From Mesotaenium endlicherianum (Eukaryota > Streptophyta > Zygnematophyceae > Zygnematales > Mesotaeniaceae), in NCBI GenBank assembly GCA_009602735.1, contig WELA01008232.1, positions 1 through 57,971 on the forward strand: a stretch of 57,971 bases of DNA, read 5' to 3'. The translations under genes and the position numbers were made by a program. Below the pieces are notes generated by a model. It was not told the origin of the DNA, did no database searches, and saw nothing but the letters and a program-made list of their open reading frames with translations. Positions 1-10,166 of the stretch are shown piece by piece; positions within the stretch are counted from its first letter, which is position 1; each line of letters starts with the position of its first letter.

Positions 1-591
1 GTCCATGGGGATCATCCTGATGACCCTATCTGCCCCCCAGATACCAGGAATCGAGACAGCTCCTGCTTCGTTCACCTCGGCCATTGCCTTGGCCTCTCCG
101 ATGCTATATCCTACCATCCTGGCGTAATCGTGGTAGAGGAGGAGCCCTGTGCCGACCTCTACATACTTGTCAAAGTTTTCAGATGTCTCCCCTTCCTTCT
201 GGAGGATTTCCTTCTGCGACTCACTGCGACTTCTCTGGGCATACTTGAAGGCCTCCTCCAGTAGATCAAAGCCCTTGCCCAGCACCGTGTAGCGGTAGCT
301 GCTGATTCTCCTCTGTTCTTCTTCTTCAGCCTGCTGCTTCCGCTTCTCCTCAGCTTGCCTCTCCTCCTCTGCTTTCTTAGCCTCCTCTGCAGCTTTTCTG
401 TCCATTTCTTCCTGCCTCAGTCTGGCCTGTTCCTCCTCCTCCTTCTTCTTCTGTGCCTCCCGCTGTTGTTGGAGTCGTTGTGATTCCCGAGCGGAGATGG
501 AAGATGATTCGATGTCTCCACGGAATTGCAAGTATTCTGCATGTGCCTCTTCCGCCCTTCTCTTCCTCTTGAGTTCCGACTTTTGAGTCAT
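1..591 (-). CDS. Coiled-coil ORF running off the left edge (possible extra retroelement ORF)
   Basis: An open frame of 197 codons starts at the ATG at 591-589 and continues past the window edge, so the protein is partial. Residues ~40-95 are almost entirely K, E, Q, R and A, which predicts a long charged coiled coil. After that the composition becomes mixed, with aromatic and hydrophobic residues, like a small folded domain. No family is recognised. It lies downstream of the chromovirus pol on the same strand, separated by 324 bp. It could be a third ORF of that element, the first ORF of an adjoining element, or a host gene. No introns are needed within the visible part. Confidence 0.6.
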   Translation of the reverse strand, partial: MTQKSELKRKRRAEEAHAEYLQFRGDIESSSISARESQRLQQQREAQKKKEEEEQARLRQEEMDRKAAEEAKKAEEERQAEEKRKQQAEEEEQRRISSYRYTVLGKGFDLLEEAFKYAQRSRSESQKEILQKEGETSENFDKYVEVGTGLLLYHDYARMVGYSIGEAKAMAEVNEAGAVSIPGIWGADRVIRMIPMD

Positions 592-915
592 CCTGCTCAA
601 TCATAAACACAATGCAGTTAGTGAAGTCATGATATTTTGCCGCTACTGAGTGCCCTTGATGAAGAGGAACGCGATCGGGAGAGTTCCTAGTGTGGAATAC
701 CTGGTGTGAGTGAATATAAGGGAAAATTGAGTTAGAGAGCAAGTGAGTGTGAGCGCAGGTTGAGTGTGTAATATGGTGATCAGAGAATACCACTCCCTCC
801 AACTTAATTTTAAAGGTGGGCTGCCTGTCACAACTGTCACTAACTGTCACATCCCCCTCCAACTTATATGGAGACAGGACCTCCTGTCACCTTCCCGTGT
901 CAACTGAAATGACTG
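592..915 (-). other. Spacer between pol stop and the coiled-coil ORF, with a polypurine tract
   Basis: Read on the minus strand, a purine run (TTGGAGGGGGA, 862-852) is followed directly by TGTGACAG and two further TGACAG repeats. This is the usual look of a polypurine tract abutting the start of a 3' LTR. I could not find the matching sequence at the far end of the putative 5' LTR, so the LTR boundary is not established. No gene is seen here. Confidence 0.35.
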
Positions 916-3900
916 TTAGGGAGGTGCCCCAGCCGCCCGAAGGTGGAACCGTTTCAACGCCCCTTTGGCATTGGTCAGCTGGTCTTTAAATTCCCAAGTG
1001 TCCCCAGAGGCATCGTAACCCTTCCATCGGATGAGGTACTTCATGACATATTTAGACGATCGACGGACCGAGCGAGCGTCTAAAATCTCATCGACCTCAT
1101 ATTCCTCAGGATCGCCGTCCCGGACAGCGGGGACCGGTCCCGGTTGGACAGGTAACCGACCTGTGAACAGTGTATCACCTTTGATGTATGGTTCCAGGAA
1201 GGAGACATTAAAGACCGGGTGACCCTTGTAGTCAGCTGACATGTTCAGTTTGTAAGCATTCTGACCGACACGACGGACCACCGAATATGGACCGACCCAG
1301 ACAGGGCCAAGCTTTTTCTTGACCACACCAGGGAGGTACAGGTGCTGAGAATGCAGTTTGACTAAATCCCCCTTGGAAAATGTCAGTTCCCGACGGTGTT
1401 GATTAGCGTATTTTTGTTGGTTTTCTTGGGCCGTGTGCAAGTTTCGTTGGACTTCTGACAGGGTGTCAGCAAACTCCTGAGTTAACTGGAGGGAGACCGG
1501 GTTGTCAATCCCTTCAGGGTGAGTTAAAGATTCCCCTAGCACATCTAGAGGAGACTTAGGGACTCTACCCAGGCTGAGTTCAAAAGGAGTTTTGCCCGTT
1601 GACGCGTGCACCGCACTGTTGACCGCAAACTGAATTTGAGGCAACAGGTCATCCCAATTATCTTGTTTTTGGTTAATATATGCTCTCAGCACCTCCTGCA
1701 GAACTCGGTTAGTTCTTTCAGTCTGCCCATCAGTCTGAGGGTGGTTTGCTGTGCTGAGCAGCTGTTTGACTCCCATTAACCCCATTAAAGCTCTCCAGAA
1801 CTTAGAGGTGAATTTTGAGTCTCTGTCTGAGATGATATTAGAAGGGAGCCCATGTTGGCATACTACATGGTTGTAAAACTGTCTCGCTGTTTCGAGTGCA
1901 GTCACTTTGACAGTTGTGGGGATAAAAATGACCATTTTTGTCAGTTTATCCACGACTACCAGTATTGAATCATGCCCGTTGGCAGTTCTTGGTAGTGAGA
2001 CCACCCAGTCCATGGATATAGTTTCCCAGCGTCCCGCTGGGATGGGTAGCGGTTGCAAGAGACCTCCGGGTGGTGTGTGCCGAGACTTATTTCTCTGACA
2101 CTGGTCACAGGACTTGACATATTTCAAGACCTCCCGGGGTAACCCCTCCCAATGATAATGTTTTGCCAGTTTGCCAACAGTTTTGGCCTGCCCCAAATGT
2201 CCACCCAGGAGACTGTCATGAGCTTGACTCAGTAAGAGAGACCTTATTTCCAAATTATTAGGAATGACCAGCTTCAGCCTGCCTGAAGTGGTTTCAGTCA
2301 CCCAGACCCCTCCCTTGAGCTTATACCCGAGTGCGGTAGCACGACACATACCAGTAGTGGGGCTGGGCTCAAATGTTGGGTCAGAAAGGTAGGCTTTCCT
2401 AAGTTGTTCAAGGAAGGACTTTTTCACCTTTAGTGAAGTGAGTGCACACAGGACTTTATCTACAGCATGCTGACTAAAGTTCCTTTCTTGCAAGTCAGGT
2501 CTTCTAGAGAGTGCATCAGCAGGATTCAACTTCCCTGGTTTGTAGTCGATCTGGACTTGGAACTGCTCCAGCATCTGGCTCCAGCGGTTCTCCCTCCTCG
2601 ACAGCTTGGACTTCTTCTGAAAGTGGGTCAGAGCTAGATGATCTGTAATCACCTTAAAAGCTTTACCATGTAAGTATGCTCTCCACTGTTTGAGTACATG
2701 AATGATAGCTAGCAGCTCTTTATCATGCACTGAGTAATTAATCTCCGCTGGATTAAATTTCATAGACTCATACAACACAGGATGCCACTCCTGCCGTACC
2801 TTACCATCCTTTGTGGTTTTGTCAGCAGGCTGCAACAAAATAGCACCCATGGCAAAATCAGAGGCATCAGTAACCACCTGCACCGGTTTGCTGGGGTCAT
2901 ACACGGCTAGCACTGGGGCAGAACAAAGGGCATCTTTAAGGGTCTGGAAGGCAGCCTGCTGCTCTTCCCCCCACACATACCCGATGTCTTTCTTAGTAAG
3001 GTCAGTCAGTTTACTGGCCTTTGTGGAATAATTCTCAATAAATCTCCTATAGTAGTTAGCCAACCCGAGGAAGGATCTAACTTCAGAGACAGACTGTGGT
3101 ACTGGCCAGTCCCTTATGGTCTGGACTTTCTTAGGATCCACACTGATGCCCTCTTTACTGACAACGTGGCCTAAGAATTCAATACTTTCCTTAAAGAAAT
3201 CACACTTGCTCATTTTAGCATACAAGTGATTTTTCCGCAGAGTGTCCAGCACTTTCTTTAAGTGTTCAGTGTGCTGAGCTTCATCTTTAGAGAAAATTAA
3301 AATATCATCCAGGAAAACTTGCACAAACTTATCCAAATAAGGTCTGAAAATGTCATTCATAGCACCCATAAAGGTAGCAGGAGCATTAGTCAGTCCAAAT
3401 GGCATCACGTTGAACTCATAGTGTCCATAACGTGTGCGGAAAGCAGTCTTGTGTTCATCCCCCTCAGCAATTCTGATTTGATGATAACCACTCTTGAGAT
3501 CTATCTTACTGAACACCTTAGCGCCAGACAGGGTATCAAGCAAGTCCTCGATTCTGGGTAAAGCATACTTGTTCTTTACTGTAATTCTGTTCAGGGCTCT
3601 GTAATCCACACACATCCGCATACTGCCATCCTTTTTCTTAACAAATAGGATAGGTGCGCCGTACGGTGATTTACTGGGAGAAATGTAACCATTTTCCTCC
3701 AGCTCTGCAATCTGTGTTTTCAACTCCTCACTCTCCAAATAAGACAAGCCATACGTGCGTTGCCAGGGTGGCTGGCTACCAGGTAATAAATCAATCCTAT
3801 GATCTACTTCCCGCTTAGGGGGTAGTCCTGGAGGCATATTAAACACATCCGTGTACTGAGCAACAATGTTTGCAGCAGTAGGGTGTTCCGGAGGGTGTAC

Positions 3901-4632
3901 CTTTTTCTCAACCACTTCTTCAGGTTGAGGAGGTACCTCTCTTAGCAGCAGACAGAACATTCTGTCTTCCTTCTGGTTCCAGCTTTTGACGAACTCCATT
4001 GCATTCAGCAACTTGCATCCTTCTGGAAGCCTCTTCTTTTCCTTCATTTGCCATCCACACAGGACAAGAGGAAGAGCACTGGTGGGTGCCAAGTCAGTCT
4101 GCCCATCACTGGCTCCTCTCACTTTAACTGTACCTCTGCTCCAACACACTTCAGCTTGATGTCTATTAAGCCAGGACCTGCCTAGCACGAGATCATAAAA
4201 GCCAGTGTTGAGTACCTCAAATGTAAGCGTTTCAGTTAGAACTGCAATGCCAGAACCTAACTGGACCTCAATAGGCTTGGTTATAACTCCTCCCGGGATA
4301 CTTGAGGCATCTCCAAGGAATATTTTTCTATTCCCTTGGGTGACAGTAGGCAGCCTTAGCCGCTTAACTAAGTCCTTGTGGATAAAAGTATGTGACGCCC
4401 CTCCGTCAACAAATGCCCTCACCTTCCTACCTGCAATCATGCAATGCAGTAGGATAGGGGGGACTGTCTTTTCCTGACTTTCGCATTGTTCTCCTGACGT
4501 AGCAAAGAAATGTTGGACATCAGGTGGAACAAGAGCATCCAGAGTGTGCACTCTCTGGACGTCTATATTACTGATGGTCTCCTTTATCTGTTTGTCAGGC
4601 ATGCATAGTGAATCCAGTTCAGCAGGACCCAT
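916..4632 (-). CDS. pol: Chromovirus Pol polyprotein (protease-RT-RNase H-integrase-chromodomain)
   Basis: The frame has 1238 codons from the first Met and is open upstream to the slippery site at 4725, so translation probably enters by -1 frameshift from gag. Retropepsin region: [10 protein letters not shown] at residues 74-83, where the usual D-S/T-G is D-G-G. Reverse transcriptase ~300-545: [12 protein letters not shown], and FLDD at 440-443 as the metal-binding motif. RNase H ~575-705: [20 protein letters not shown]. Integrase ~800-1100: an H-H-C-C zinc motif (CDQC at 842-845) and the catalytic triad D875, D936, E972, with the last two 35 residues apart. A GPY/F-type region lies near 1115. 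The chromodomain occupies ~1175-1225, with EYEVDEILD and the aromatic YLIRWKGY strand. Length and order fit chromoviruses. Confidence 0.95.
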   Translation of the reverse strand: MGPAELDSLCMPDKQIKETISNIDVQRVHTLDALVPPDVQHFFATSGEQCESQEKTVPPILLHCMIAGRKVRAFVDGGASHTFIHKDLVKRLRLPTVTQGNRKIFLGDASSIPGGVITKPIEVQLGSGIAVLTETLTFEVLNTGFYDLVLGRSWLNRHQAEVCWSRGTVKVRGASDGQTDLAPTSALPLVLCGWQMKEKKRLPEGCKLLNAMEFVKSWNQKEDRMFCLLLREVPPQPEEVVEKKVHPPEHPTAANIVAQYTDVFNMPPGLPPKREVDHRIDLLPGSQPPWQRTYGLSYLESEELKTQIAELEENGYISPSKSPYGAPILFVKKKDGSMRMCVDYRALNRITVKNKYALPRIEDLLDTLSGAKVFSKIDLKSGYHQIRIAEGDEHKTAFRTRYGHYEFNVMPFGLTNAPATFMGAMNDIFRPYLDKFVQVFLDDILIFSKDEAQHTEHLKKVLDTLRKNHLYAKMSKCDFFKESIEFLGHVVSKEGISVDPKKVQTIRDWPVPQSVSEVRSFLGLANYYRRFIENYSTKASKLTDLTKKDIGYVWGEEQQAAFQTLKDALCSAPVLAVYDPSKPVQVVTDASDFAMGAILLQPADKTTKDGKVRQEWHPVLYESMKFNPAEINYSVHDKELLAIIHVLKQWRAYLHGKAFKVITDHLALTHFQKKSKLSRRENRWSQMLEQFQVQIDYKPGKLNPADALSRRPDLQERNFSQHAVDKVLCALTSLKVKKSFLEQLRKAYLSDPTFEPSPTTGMCRATALGYKLKGGVWVTETTSGRLKLVIPNNLEIRSLLLSQAHDSLLGGHLGQAKTVGKLAKHYHWEGLPREVLKYVKSCDQCQRNKSRHTPPGGLLQPLPIPAGRWETISMDWVVSLPRTANGHDSILVVVDKLTKMVIFIPTTVKVTALETARQFYNHVVCQHGLPSNIISDRDSKFTSKFWRALMGLMGVKQLLSTANHPQTDGQTERTNRVLQEVLRAYINQKQDNWDDLLPQIQFAVNSAVHASTGKTPFELSLGRVPKSPLDVLGESLTHPEGIDNPVSLQLTQEFADTLSEVQRNLHTAQENQQKYANQHRRELTFSKGDLVKLHSQHLYLPGVVKKKLGPVWVGPYSVVRRVGQNAYKLNMSADYKGHPVFNVSFLEPYIKGDTLFTGRLPVQPGPVPAVRDGDPEEYEVDEILDARSVRRSSKYVMKYLIRWKGYDASGDTWEFKDQLTNAKGALKRFHLRAAGAPP

Positions 4633-4683
4633 AATACCTGCTACGAGGGCAGCTAGTGACGACTCACTATCTCTAGCATCCTC

Positions 4684-4725
4684 ACAGTCAGTAGACTGGA
4701 TTACTGACTGTTGCTGTCTTTTAAA
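4684..4725 (-). promoter_or_regulatory. Programmed -1 ribosomal frameshift signal between gag and pol
   Basis: On the coding (minus) strand the gag frame reads CCT TTA AAA GAC, giving the slippery heptamer T TTA AAA at 4725-4719. Slipping back one base gives TTT AAA AGA, exactly the pol frame, which is then open through the pol Met at 4632. A 7-nt spacer (4718-4712) is followed by a perfect 10-bp hairpin: ACAGTCAGTA (4711-4702), an 8-nt loop, and TACTGACTGT (4693-4684). The gag stop codon (4703-4701) lies within the hairpin. Heptamer class, spacer length and stem all match known -1 frameshift sites; function is inferred. Confidence 0.85.
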
Positions 4726-6179
4726 GGCTGGTCTTTTCTCTCGACCTTAGGCAGGTGCTTGACCGGACACTGTTCTCTGTAGTGGCCTTTCTGCTGACAA
4801 TGGTAGCAAGTAGATTTTGCTGAGGCTGGTCTCGGCTTAGTCCTACCACCACCCCTTCCATAGCCACCTCGAGAGGGACCACCTCTACCTCTAGACTGAA
4901 TAGCATTGTACTCATACTCATATTCATCACCCTGATTATCCTCAGCCTGGTCTCCTTCAACTGCATTGTAGGAACCGTGGGGCTTTTTGACAATCTTAGA
5001 CACCAAAGCGTTACTCTGGCGCTTGTGATTGAACTGCTGCTGATCCCAGGCGTCAGCATCCTGGATCAAGTCAGCCAGTTTCTCATACTTTTTCTCAGCA
5101 AAATGACCAGAGACCTCGGATTTCAAGCCATACCTGAAGTATGCTATCCTATACCGTTCTGGCAAATCAGGCTGCTTCATCATGTTCTCTTGGAACTTTT
5201 GAGCAAACTCAGCAACTGAAGTGGTCTGCTTCAGTGTCAGGGAGATCATCGCATAGATAGCTTTCTCCTGCTGGTTGATGACATCAAACTTCTCATGCAA
5301 CTTCTCGACAAACTCTACCCACGTAGGGTCACCGAGTTGCCGAGCCTTACGCTCTTCCTTCCAGTAAAGCCACCAGTCTGCGGCACTGCCTTTCAGTAGC
5401 GCACCGGTGTGCCTGACCTTCTCGTAATCTTGCAGTTCTGGGTAGTTCTCCAGCCACTGCTCAACATCCGCGAGAAACTTGATCAGGTAATATTTTCTGT
5501 TTCCCTCAGGATCATAGTCCTGGGGAGGTTTCGGCTTGGGCTTACTAGGCCCTCGGCCACCACCACTAGTGGTGTGAGACCCCAGTTGGTCTCTGTCCCG
5601 GAGTAGGGACATTATGATTCTTTTGTCCTCCTGCTGGGACTGATACATGGTCGCCATTTGCGACTGCATCTGAACGAACAATGCTCCCAAGTCTACATTT
5701 TGGGGTGGTAGATTAGCAAATGCAGCAGCAGCATTGGCATCTACTCGCTGAGTAGTGTCCTCAACAATCCCTCTTGCTCCTGCAGCAGCAATTCCTGCCG
5801 CATTCAGCCGGTCACGTATTTGACCTAGGGGTACATTGAGTTGTACGGCAGGAGGTGGGTTCAGAACATTGGCCCTTGATGCCATAAGTTCTTCAACAGT
5901 GCGCTCGTCAGCTGGCTGTCCTTCCCTCCTTTGTATATCTTCAGCGGCCTTTGCTACTTGTTCAGCTTCTAGTCTGGCTATCTCCTCCTCAGCTTGCTGA
6001 GCTGCGACTGAGGCAATAGCAGCTGCCTCATCTGCAGCCTCCCTAGCTGCAGTATCCGCTACTGCTTCCGAATAGGTACGGTTTCCCGCTACATGGCTTT
6101 CCGCCTGGTTTTCGACATTCTCGTTATCCTGGTTCTCCATGTCTCGGGAGTTGCTAGTTTGAGACCTTGTCCTTACCAT
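4701..6179 (-). CDS. gag: Chromovirus Gag (capsid-nucleocapsid)
   Basis: A 492-residue frame on the same strand, just upstream of pol. The N-terminal ~100 residues are rich in A, E and Q (coiled-coil-like). A capsid-type retrotrans_gag region follows at ~215-390, with conserved tryptophans in [14 protein letters not shown] and [20 protein letters not shown]. Then comes an RG/RGG stretch ([16 protein letters not shown]) and one CCHC zinc knuckle, [14 protein letters not shown], in the last 40 residues. The knuckle and RGG tract would bind the element RNA during particle assembly. The start is the first ATG, about 20 nt downstream of the PBS. The terminal TAA overlaps the frameshift hairpin. 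A decayed relative of this gag lies in an intron of the ABCC gene at ~35805-36235. Confidence 0.93.
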   Translation of the reverse strand: MVRTRSQTSNSRDMENQDNENVENQAESHVAGNRTYSEAVADTAAREAADEAAAIASVAAQQAEEEIARLEAEQVAKAAEDIQRREGQPADERTVEELMASRANVLNPPPAVQLNVPLGQIRDRLNAAGIAAAGARGIVEDTTQRVDANAAAAFANLPPQNVDLGALFVQMQSQMATMYQSQQEDKRIIMSLLRDRDQLGSHTTSGGGRGPSKPKPKPPQDYDPEGNRKYYLIKFLADVEQWLENYPELQDYEKVRHTGALLKGSAADWWLYWKEERKARQLGDPTWVEFVEKLHEKFDVINQQEKAIYAMISLTLKQTTSVAEFAQKFQENMMKQPDLPERYRIAYFRYGLKSEVSGHFAEKKYEKLADLIQDADAWDQQQFNHKRQSNALVSKIVKKPHGSYNAVEGDQAEDNQGDEYEYEYNAIQSRGRGGPSRGGYGRGGGRTKPRPASAKSTCYHCQQKGHYREQCPVKHLPKVERKDQPLKDSNSQ

Positions 6180-6200
6180 ACAAAGAAGACTGTGATAACT

Positions 6201-6212
6201 GCTCCGATACCA
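6201..6212 (-). promoter_or_regulatory. Retroelement primer-binding site (initiator tRNA-Met)
   Basis: The minus strand reads TGGTATCGGAGC, one mismatch from TGGTATCAGAGC, the PBS complementary to the 3' end of plant initiator tRNA-Met. It lies one base beyond a terminal CA, as expected for the LTR end, and about 20 nt before the gag ATG. It marks the start of minus-strand DNA synthesis. Confidence 0.85.
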
Positions 6213-6213
6213 C

Positions 6214-7138
6214 TGAAATGAATCGACTTACCAAATAGGCGATTAACAATTAATAAAGATCTTTATATCAGCAAGTAATCTTTATGGTATTTCCGTTAAC
6301 TCGTTAAACGGCAAAGGACAATACACTAGCAGGGAATAATACTCGTAAGTCAAATGCGAGTAAACTAGCATCAATGATGCAAATCAGTAAACTCATACAT
6401 AAGCAAGGTTAGAAGACAGTGCGTATCAATGGCTTCTCGCCTTGGATTCAGATCTCTCTCAGTAAGCTGTACAAGAGAGTTGGCCTCGTTTCCGAATGCC
6501 GAACTCGAGAGCAATGCCTAGCATATGTACATGGAATGAGTTTACTGTTCAACGGTCAGTGCGATGGCACCGCCTACCCGGGAGTTAACCACGTTGGTAG
6601 GACCTCGGTTAACCAAATCCACCGCCATCTCCCATCATCCCGAATCGCCATCCATCATAGGGATGTCATGTGGCCATTCATCTAGCATACCACACTTAGA
6701 TGCATATTGAGGCAGTTCGCTGCTACCGAGTACGGAAGTCAGCTGGCTGTCAAAGAATGTGTCAGCAAGCTGACTTAAGGTGGCCTCAGCCTGCTACTTC
6801 CGGCCAAGTCATTAAACTGATATTAAGTATAAAGTCCAGCAGATTGATTATTAACTAGAGTTCAGCAGGCAGAACTTATTTAACTATATTATTTAAATGA
6901 ATATTATATCGACCAGTATATTGATTCATTACAGCGTGTCACCAAGAAGCTATACTTCAAGACCTCCCTTTGCTCGATTGTATGTCAAGTGATTTGAGCT
7001 AATTGGAAGTGGAGGTAAGTACGTACATTAGGTCTAAATGTAGTGATTAATCTAGTTGTAAAATCAAAACACCAAAAATATTGCTCAAACTTTGTTGGAA
7101 TTGAGACATGATGCGCAAATAGACAAACATACTATGAG
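6214..7138 (-). other. Putative 5' LTR of the chromovirus and its flank
   Basis: The sequence ending in CA at 6214 should be the 3' end of the 5' LTR. It is AT-rich (TTTATTAATTG and TTAATAATC-like tracts), with TATA-like stretches near 6830-6930 on the minus strand. I could not define the outer edge or a target-site duplication. No convincing coding frame is present. Confidence 0.4.
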
Positions 7139-7339
7139 TGTCGTGCATTAGGGGGTCGGGCGCATCTGATCGATATAAGCAACACCCAAGTGGGCAAGCA
7201 AGACTTGCTATGGTGAAAGCGAAAATGCATGTGGTCTTATGGCCAAAAAGAAGGTCAGCTTTCACCATAGCAAGTCTTGCTTGCCCACTTGGGTGTTGCT
7301 TATATCGATCAGACGCGCCCGACCCCCTAATGCACGACA
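7139..7339. mobile_element. Foldback (hairpin) element with 82-bp inverted arms
   Basis: Left arm 7139-7220 and right arm 7258-7339 are inverted copies with a single mismatch, separated by a 37-nt loop. The ends are TGTCGTGCATTAG and its complement. A second sequence at 8351-8470 repeats the left arm plus the whole loop. Near-perfect arms and copy number above one mark this as a non-autonomous mobile or hairpin repeat. No coding capacity and no clear target duplication were seen. Confidence 0.8.
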
Positions 7340-8350
7340 GCTAGAGGAGTGTGTACTCTCCAGAGTGAGCACCTCAAGACTGTAATCTGGTAGGAAAACA
7401 ACTAATGACGTTTGGCCCAAAAGATCACTGGAAGCACATCATGATCTTCAAGAGTAGTCCTATGGTAGTGTTTAAGCTGTGACCTTGCTCACCACATGTG
7501 AAGTTCTTCTAGTGACTGGAAGTCAGGAGGGCTTGCTCTTCACCACAAGAGAGAGACTTAGTGGTCCTGAAAATATAAGAGGTAAAAGTGTAAGCTTTAC
7601 TGATAACTCTGTGGCTTACAGCAGGCATAATTGACTTCTAAAAAGATGTCCTTCTAAGGGCATCTACTGCTATATACTCCCCGCAAAACCGACCCTGAAA
7701 GCGGCGGATTCAATGCACACAGTCACACTAGGAGGCTCTCTTAGGTCCACGAAAGTGGAGGCAAGGCACGTACTAGCTCTCCTGTTGGCTAAGCACAACA
7801 CATACCAATCAAATATAGTGTAAGGAAGAGGATGCATGACTCTCATTGGCGGAGCTTACCTCGACCAATGCTACCTAGATAATGCCTCAAAAATAGAGGG
7901 TAATGCCTCAAACGTAAGGAAGCTTCCTCTAGGAATGAGTGATGCAATCACCAAGTTATAGCTCAAATGATGCTCATATACTATGCTAATGCATGCTAAG
8001 TGTACTTTATCAAGCTCGCGGATTTGTACGTTAATGGCTAGAGGTCCTTAGAGTCGCGAAGAGCCAACAATGTGACCTTTCGGCACATTGAGTCACAAAG
8101 TGGCCTTTGGTGAAAATCCGCTAGGGGCCGGTAGGTGGCACAAATTAGATCGCGAATATCTCGCTCGACACTTGACCAAATGGCGTGTAACCGATGCCGT
8201 TCGGAAGGTGACGCGGCGCAATTTGGAATGCTAGCAAAGGTCAACATATGGATGCGTGAAGCGAGGTCAAAGTCGGCTCTCTTAGGTCGATGGTTGACGC
8301 ACGTGTGTCTCGGCTTGGGCGACGGTACCGACCTAATGAGTCATGACAGC
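7340..8350. other. Intergenic sequence between the foldback element and its half copy
   Basis: No convincing gene; short frames on both strands look like chance. The stretch lies between mobile sequences and may include LTR material of the decayed element to its right, but no matching repeat inside the window confirms that. Confidence 0.4.
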
Positions 8351-8470
8351 TGTCGTGCATTAGGGGGTCGGGCGCGTATGATCAATATAAGCAACACCCA
8401 AGTGGGCAAGCAAGACTTGCTATGGTGAAAGCAAAAATGCATGCGGCCTTATGGCCAAAAAGAAGGTCAG
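8351..8470. repeat. Half copy of the foldback element
   Basis: It matches the left arm and loop of the 7139-7339 element with a few substitutions and stops at the point where the right arm would begin (after GGTCAG). The lost arm is replaced by TTGTGAAATG and then a poly-C run, which is where the decayed methyltransferase retroelement starts. Either that element truncated the hairpin, or this sequence belongs to its LTR. Confidence 0.75.
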
Positions 8471-8549
8471 TTGTGAAATGTTTTAATTCCCCCCCCAGCT
8501 CTCAGCCTCCAGCTGATGAGCTGGTAATGTTAGTGCTAGCTAACTCAGA

Positions 8550-8685
8550 GCAGTCACTACAGAACCAGTCTTCAGCGGGAACGCGCTCCAGTGGGGGGTC
8601 GAGGCAGCCGATGTGGAAGCCAAGGTTGCAGCTGTCGTAGAGCAGCATCTTGGCCTCCTTGCCAGGGCTGTGGCAGATCACGGCA
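8550..8685 (-). pseudogene. PHD finger fused to the C-terminus of a retroelement integrase
   Basis: After the integrase C-terminal region the frame reads PKDWAC; one extra base at 8682 then shifts to VICHSPGKEAKMLL, DSCNLGFHIGC and LERVPAEDWFCSDC. The spacing is that of a C4-H-C3 PHD finger: C-x2-C, loop, (C)-x2-C, x4-H, x2-C, loop with W, C-x2-C. The third ligand is Tyr (TAC) where Cys (TGC) is expected, one G-to-A change. PHD fingers in other proteins read histone H3 tails, so this module could take the targeting role that a chromodomain plays in chromoviruses. It is clearly inactive in this copy. The PHD call is strong; its function here is inferred. Confidence 0.8.
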
Positions 8686-9954
8686 CGCCCAGTCCTTGGG
8701 CGGCCGCGCATCGCGAGGACGAATGTGCACATCAAGGTAAGGAAGGTGGCATGGACCACAGTTCTTTGTGTGGTCCTTGTGAAGAAGGCCATTTGCGCCT
8801 TCCAGCTCTAGTACTTCTGACGCCAAGGCACGCTTGACGCGCAGGCTGACCGGCGAGCTGCTGGTGTCGAGGGTGTTCTCTGTCTGGCATCGCAGGTACA
8901 CGAAGTCACCTGCGGAAAATTGCAACACCCGAGGACGATAGGCTTCTTCACGAGTAATGGCATACCTCAGCATTTCGCGATGCTGGGCGATACTAAGGTT
9001 GTCCATGGCCGTGGGCATCAGGCGCTGGAACAGCTGTGCATGCTGCCCGATAAGAGCACTCCATGTCTCAGGACTGTCCAAGTCCAGAACACTCTCAGCC
9101 ACGATCCTGGCTTCGGCTGGCAGGATTGGCTGGCGTCTATAGAGGAGAAAGTAGGGAGAATGCGAGGCCAAGGATGCCTGACGACTATAGCTGTATCCCA
9201 TACCCAGCCACGGGAGTGCGTCGTCCTAGTGGGTGCTGTTGTGGGTCAGGCAGTACTTGCACAGCCCCAGCTTGACGCTCTGCACCATGCGCTCTGCAAG
9301 GCCGTCAGCCTGGGAGTGATCGCGGGAGGTGGTGCGGTAGTCGATCATGGAGCGCTCTAGCAGCTTTTGAAAGCTGCCCTAGAACTCCTTGCCCTGGTCG
9401 GTCAGCACCTCAGCGCAGCCGCCAAAATTGCCGAGGACCTGATCAAGGAACGCCTGAGCAGTCCCCTCACTGGCCTTGCTGGGCAAGGGCACGAGCTCGA
9501 TCCACTTGGACAAGTGCTCGATCATCACCAAGACGAAGAGGTTGCTGCGGCGGGACTTGGGTAACTCCCCAGCCAAGTCCAATGACCACTTGTAGAATAG
9601 CCCCTGAATGGGCAGGGGGCTGAGGGCAACAGTGCGCGCTGTGAAGCTCGAGCGCACACAATCGCAGAGAGTGCAGCTGTTGACGACGTCGGCCACGACC
9701 TTAGCCATGCCGTGCCACCAGTACTCGGCCTGTAGTAGGCTGAGAATGCGCTTGACACCGAAGTGTCCAAGGGCCTCATGCACGGTGCGTACCAGCTGAC
9801 TGCGTATGTCAGGGTCAGGTACCACCAAGATGGAGCCGTCGGCAATCACACGCCTCAGCCGGCCCTCCATGAAGACAAATCTCCGGCTGCGCTTGAGGAC
9901 GCGGTCACGCTCCCTCGCGTCCATGCCTGGCGCCAACTTCTTAGCGACGACTTA
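8686..9954 (-). pseudogene. Gypsy-type integrase remnant
   Basis: The zinc-binding N-terminus shows H-x4-H in HEALGH, then C-x2-C in CTLC. Catalytic residues are D in KWSLDLAGELP, D in VLTDQGKEF and E in ADGLAERMVQ. The last two are separated by 34 residues, the classic D,D-35-E spacing. The C-terminal part (SAGDFVYLRC) resembles the GPY region. Three nonsense codons interrupt an otherwise single frame: TAA 9954-9952, TAG 9381-9379 and TAG 9228-9226. The first two replace a likely Gln. The third replaces the Trp expected before DDALPWLGMGY. Confidence 0.85.
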
Positions 9955-10166
9955 CTGCAGCAATGCAGCATTGTCCCTCACGTCCTTGGGCCCGCGCTGC
10001 CAGCTGTCCTGCTCTGCTGCTGCAGCCCATGCCAGCCGCCTCGTGTTGACCACCTCCAGATCGCAGTTGGTGAACCCAGCGGGCCGCGCTTTGCTGTCCA
10101 TCGTGAAGGCCAAGAAGGCTGCCGCATGCCAGGCCACTGGCTTGTCCTCGTCGTGCCGGGCCACGG

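Larger units (their letters stand above)
852..6214 (-). mobile_element. Ty3/gypsy chromovirus, apparently intact internal region
   Basis: The order on the minus strand is LTR end (CA at 6215-6214), one spacer base, PBS, gag, -1 frameshift site, pol (protease, RT, RNase H, integrase, chromodomain), polypurine tract. Both long frames lack nonsense codons and frameshifts, so the copy looks young and possibly mobile. The chromodomain at the end of pol places it among chromoviruses, which use that module to choose chromatin for integration. Full LTRs are not resolved: the 3' end lies at or beyond the left edge, and the outer limit of the 5' LTR could not be fixed by eye. Confidence 0.9.

Noticed and set aside
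592..851. 3' LTR of the chromovirus starting at 851 (TGTGACAG after the purine tract)
   Set aside because: No matching copy could be found right of 6214 where the 5' LTR should start, so the boundary is left open rather than annotated as an LTR.
377..862. 161-codon minus-strand frame overlapping the coiled-coil ORF
   Set aside because: It is a shadow frame. The overlapping frame running off the edge has the clear coiled-coil composition and no stop.
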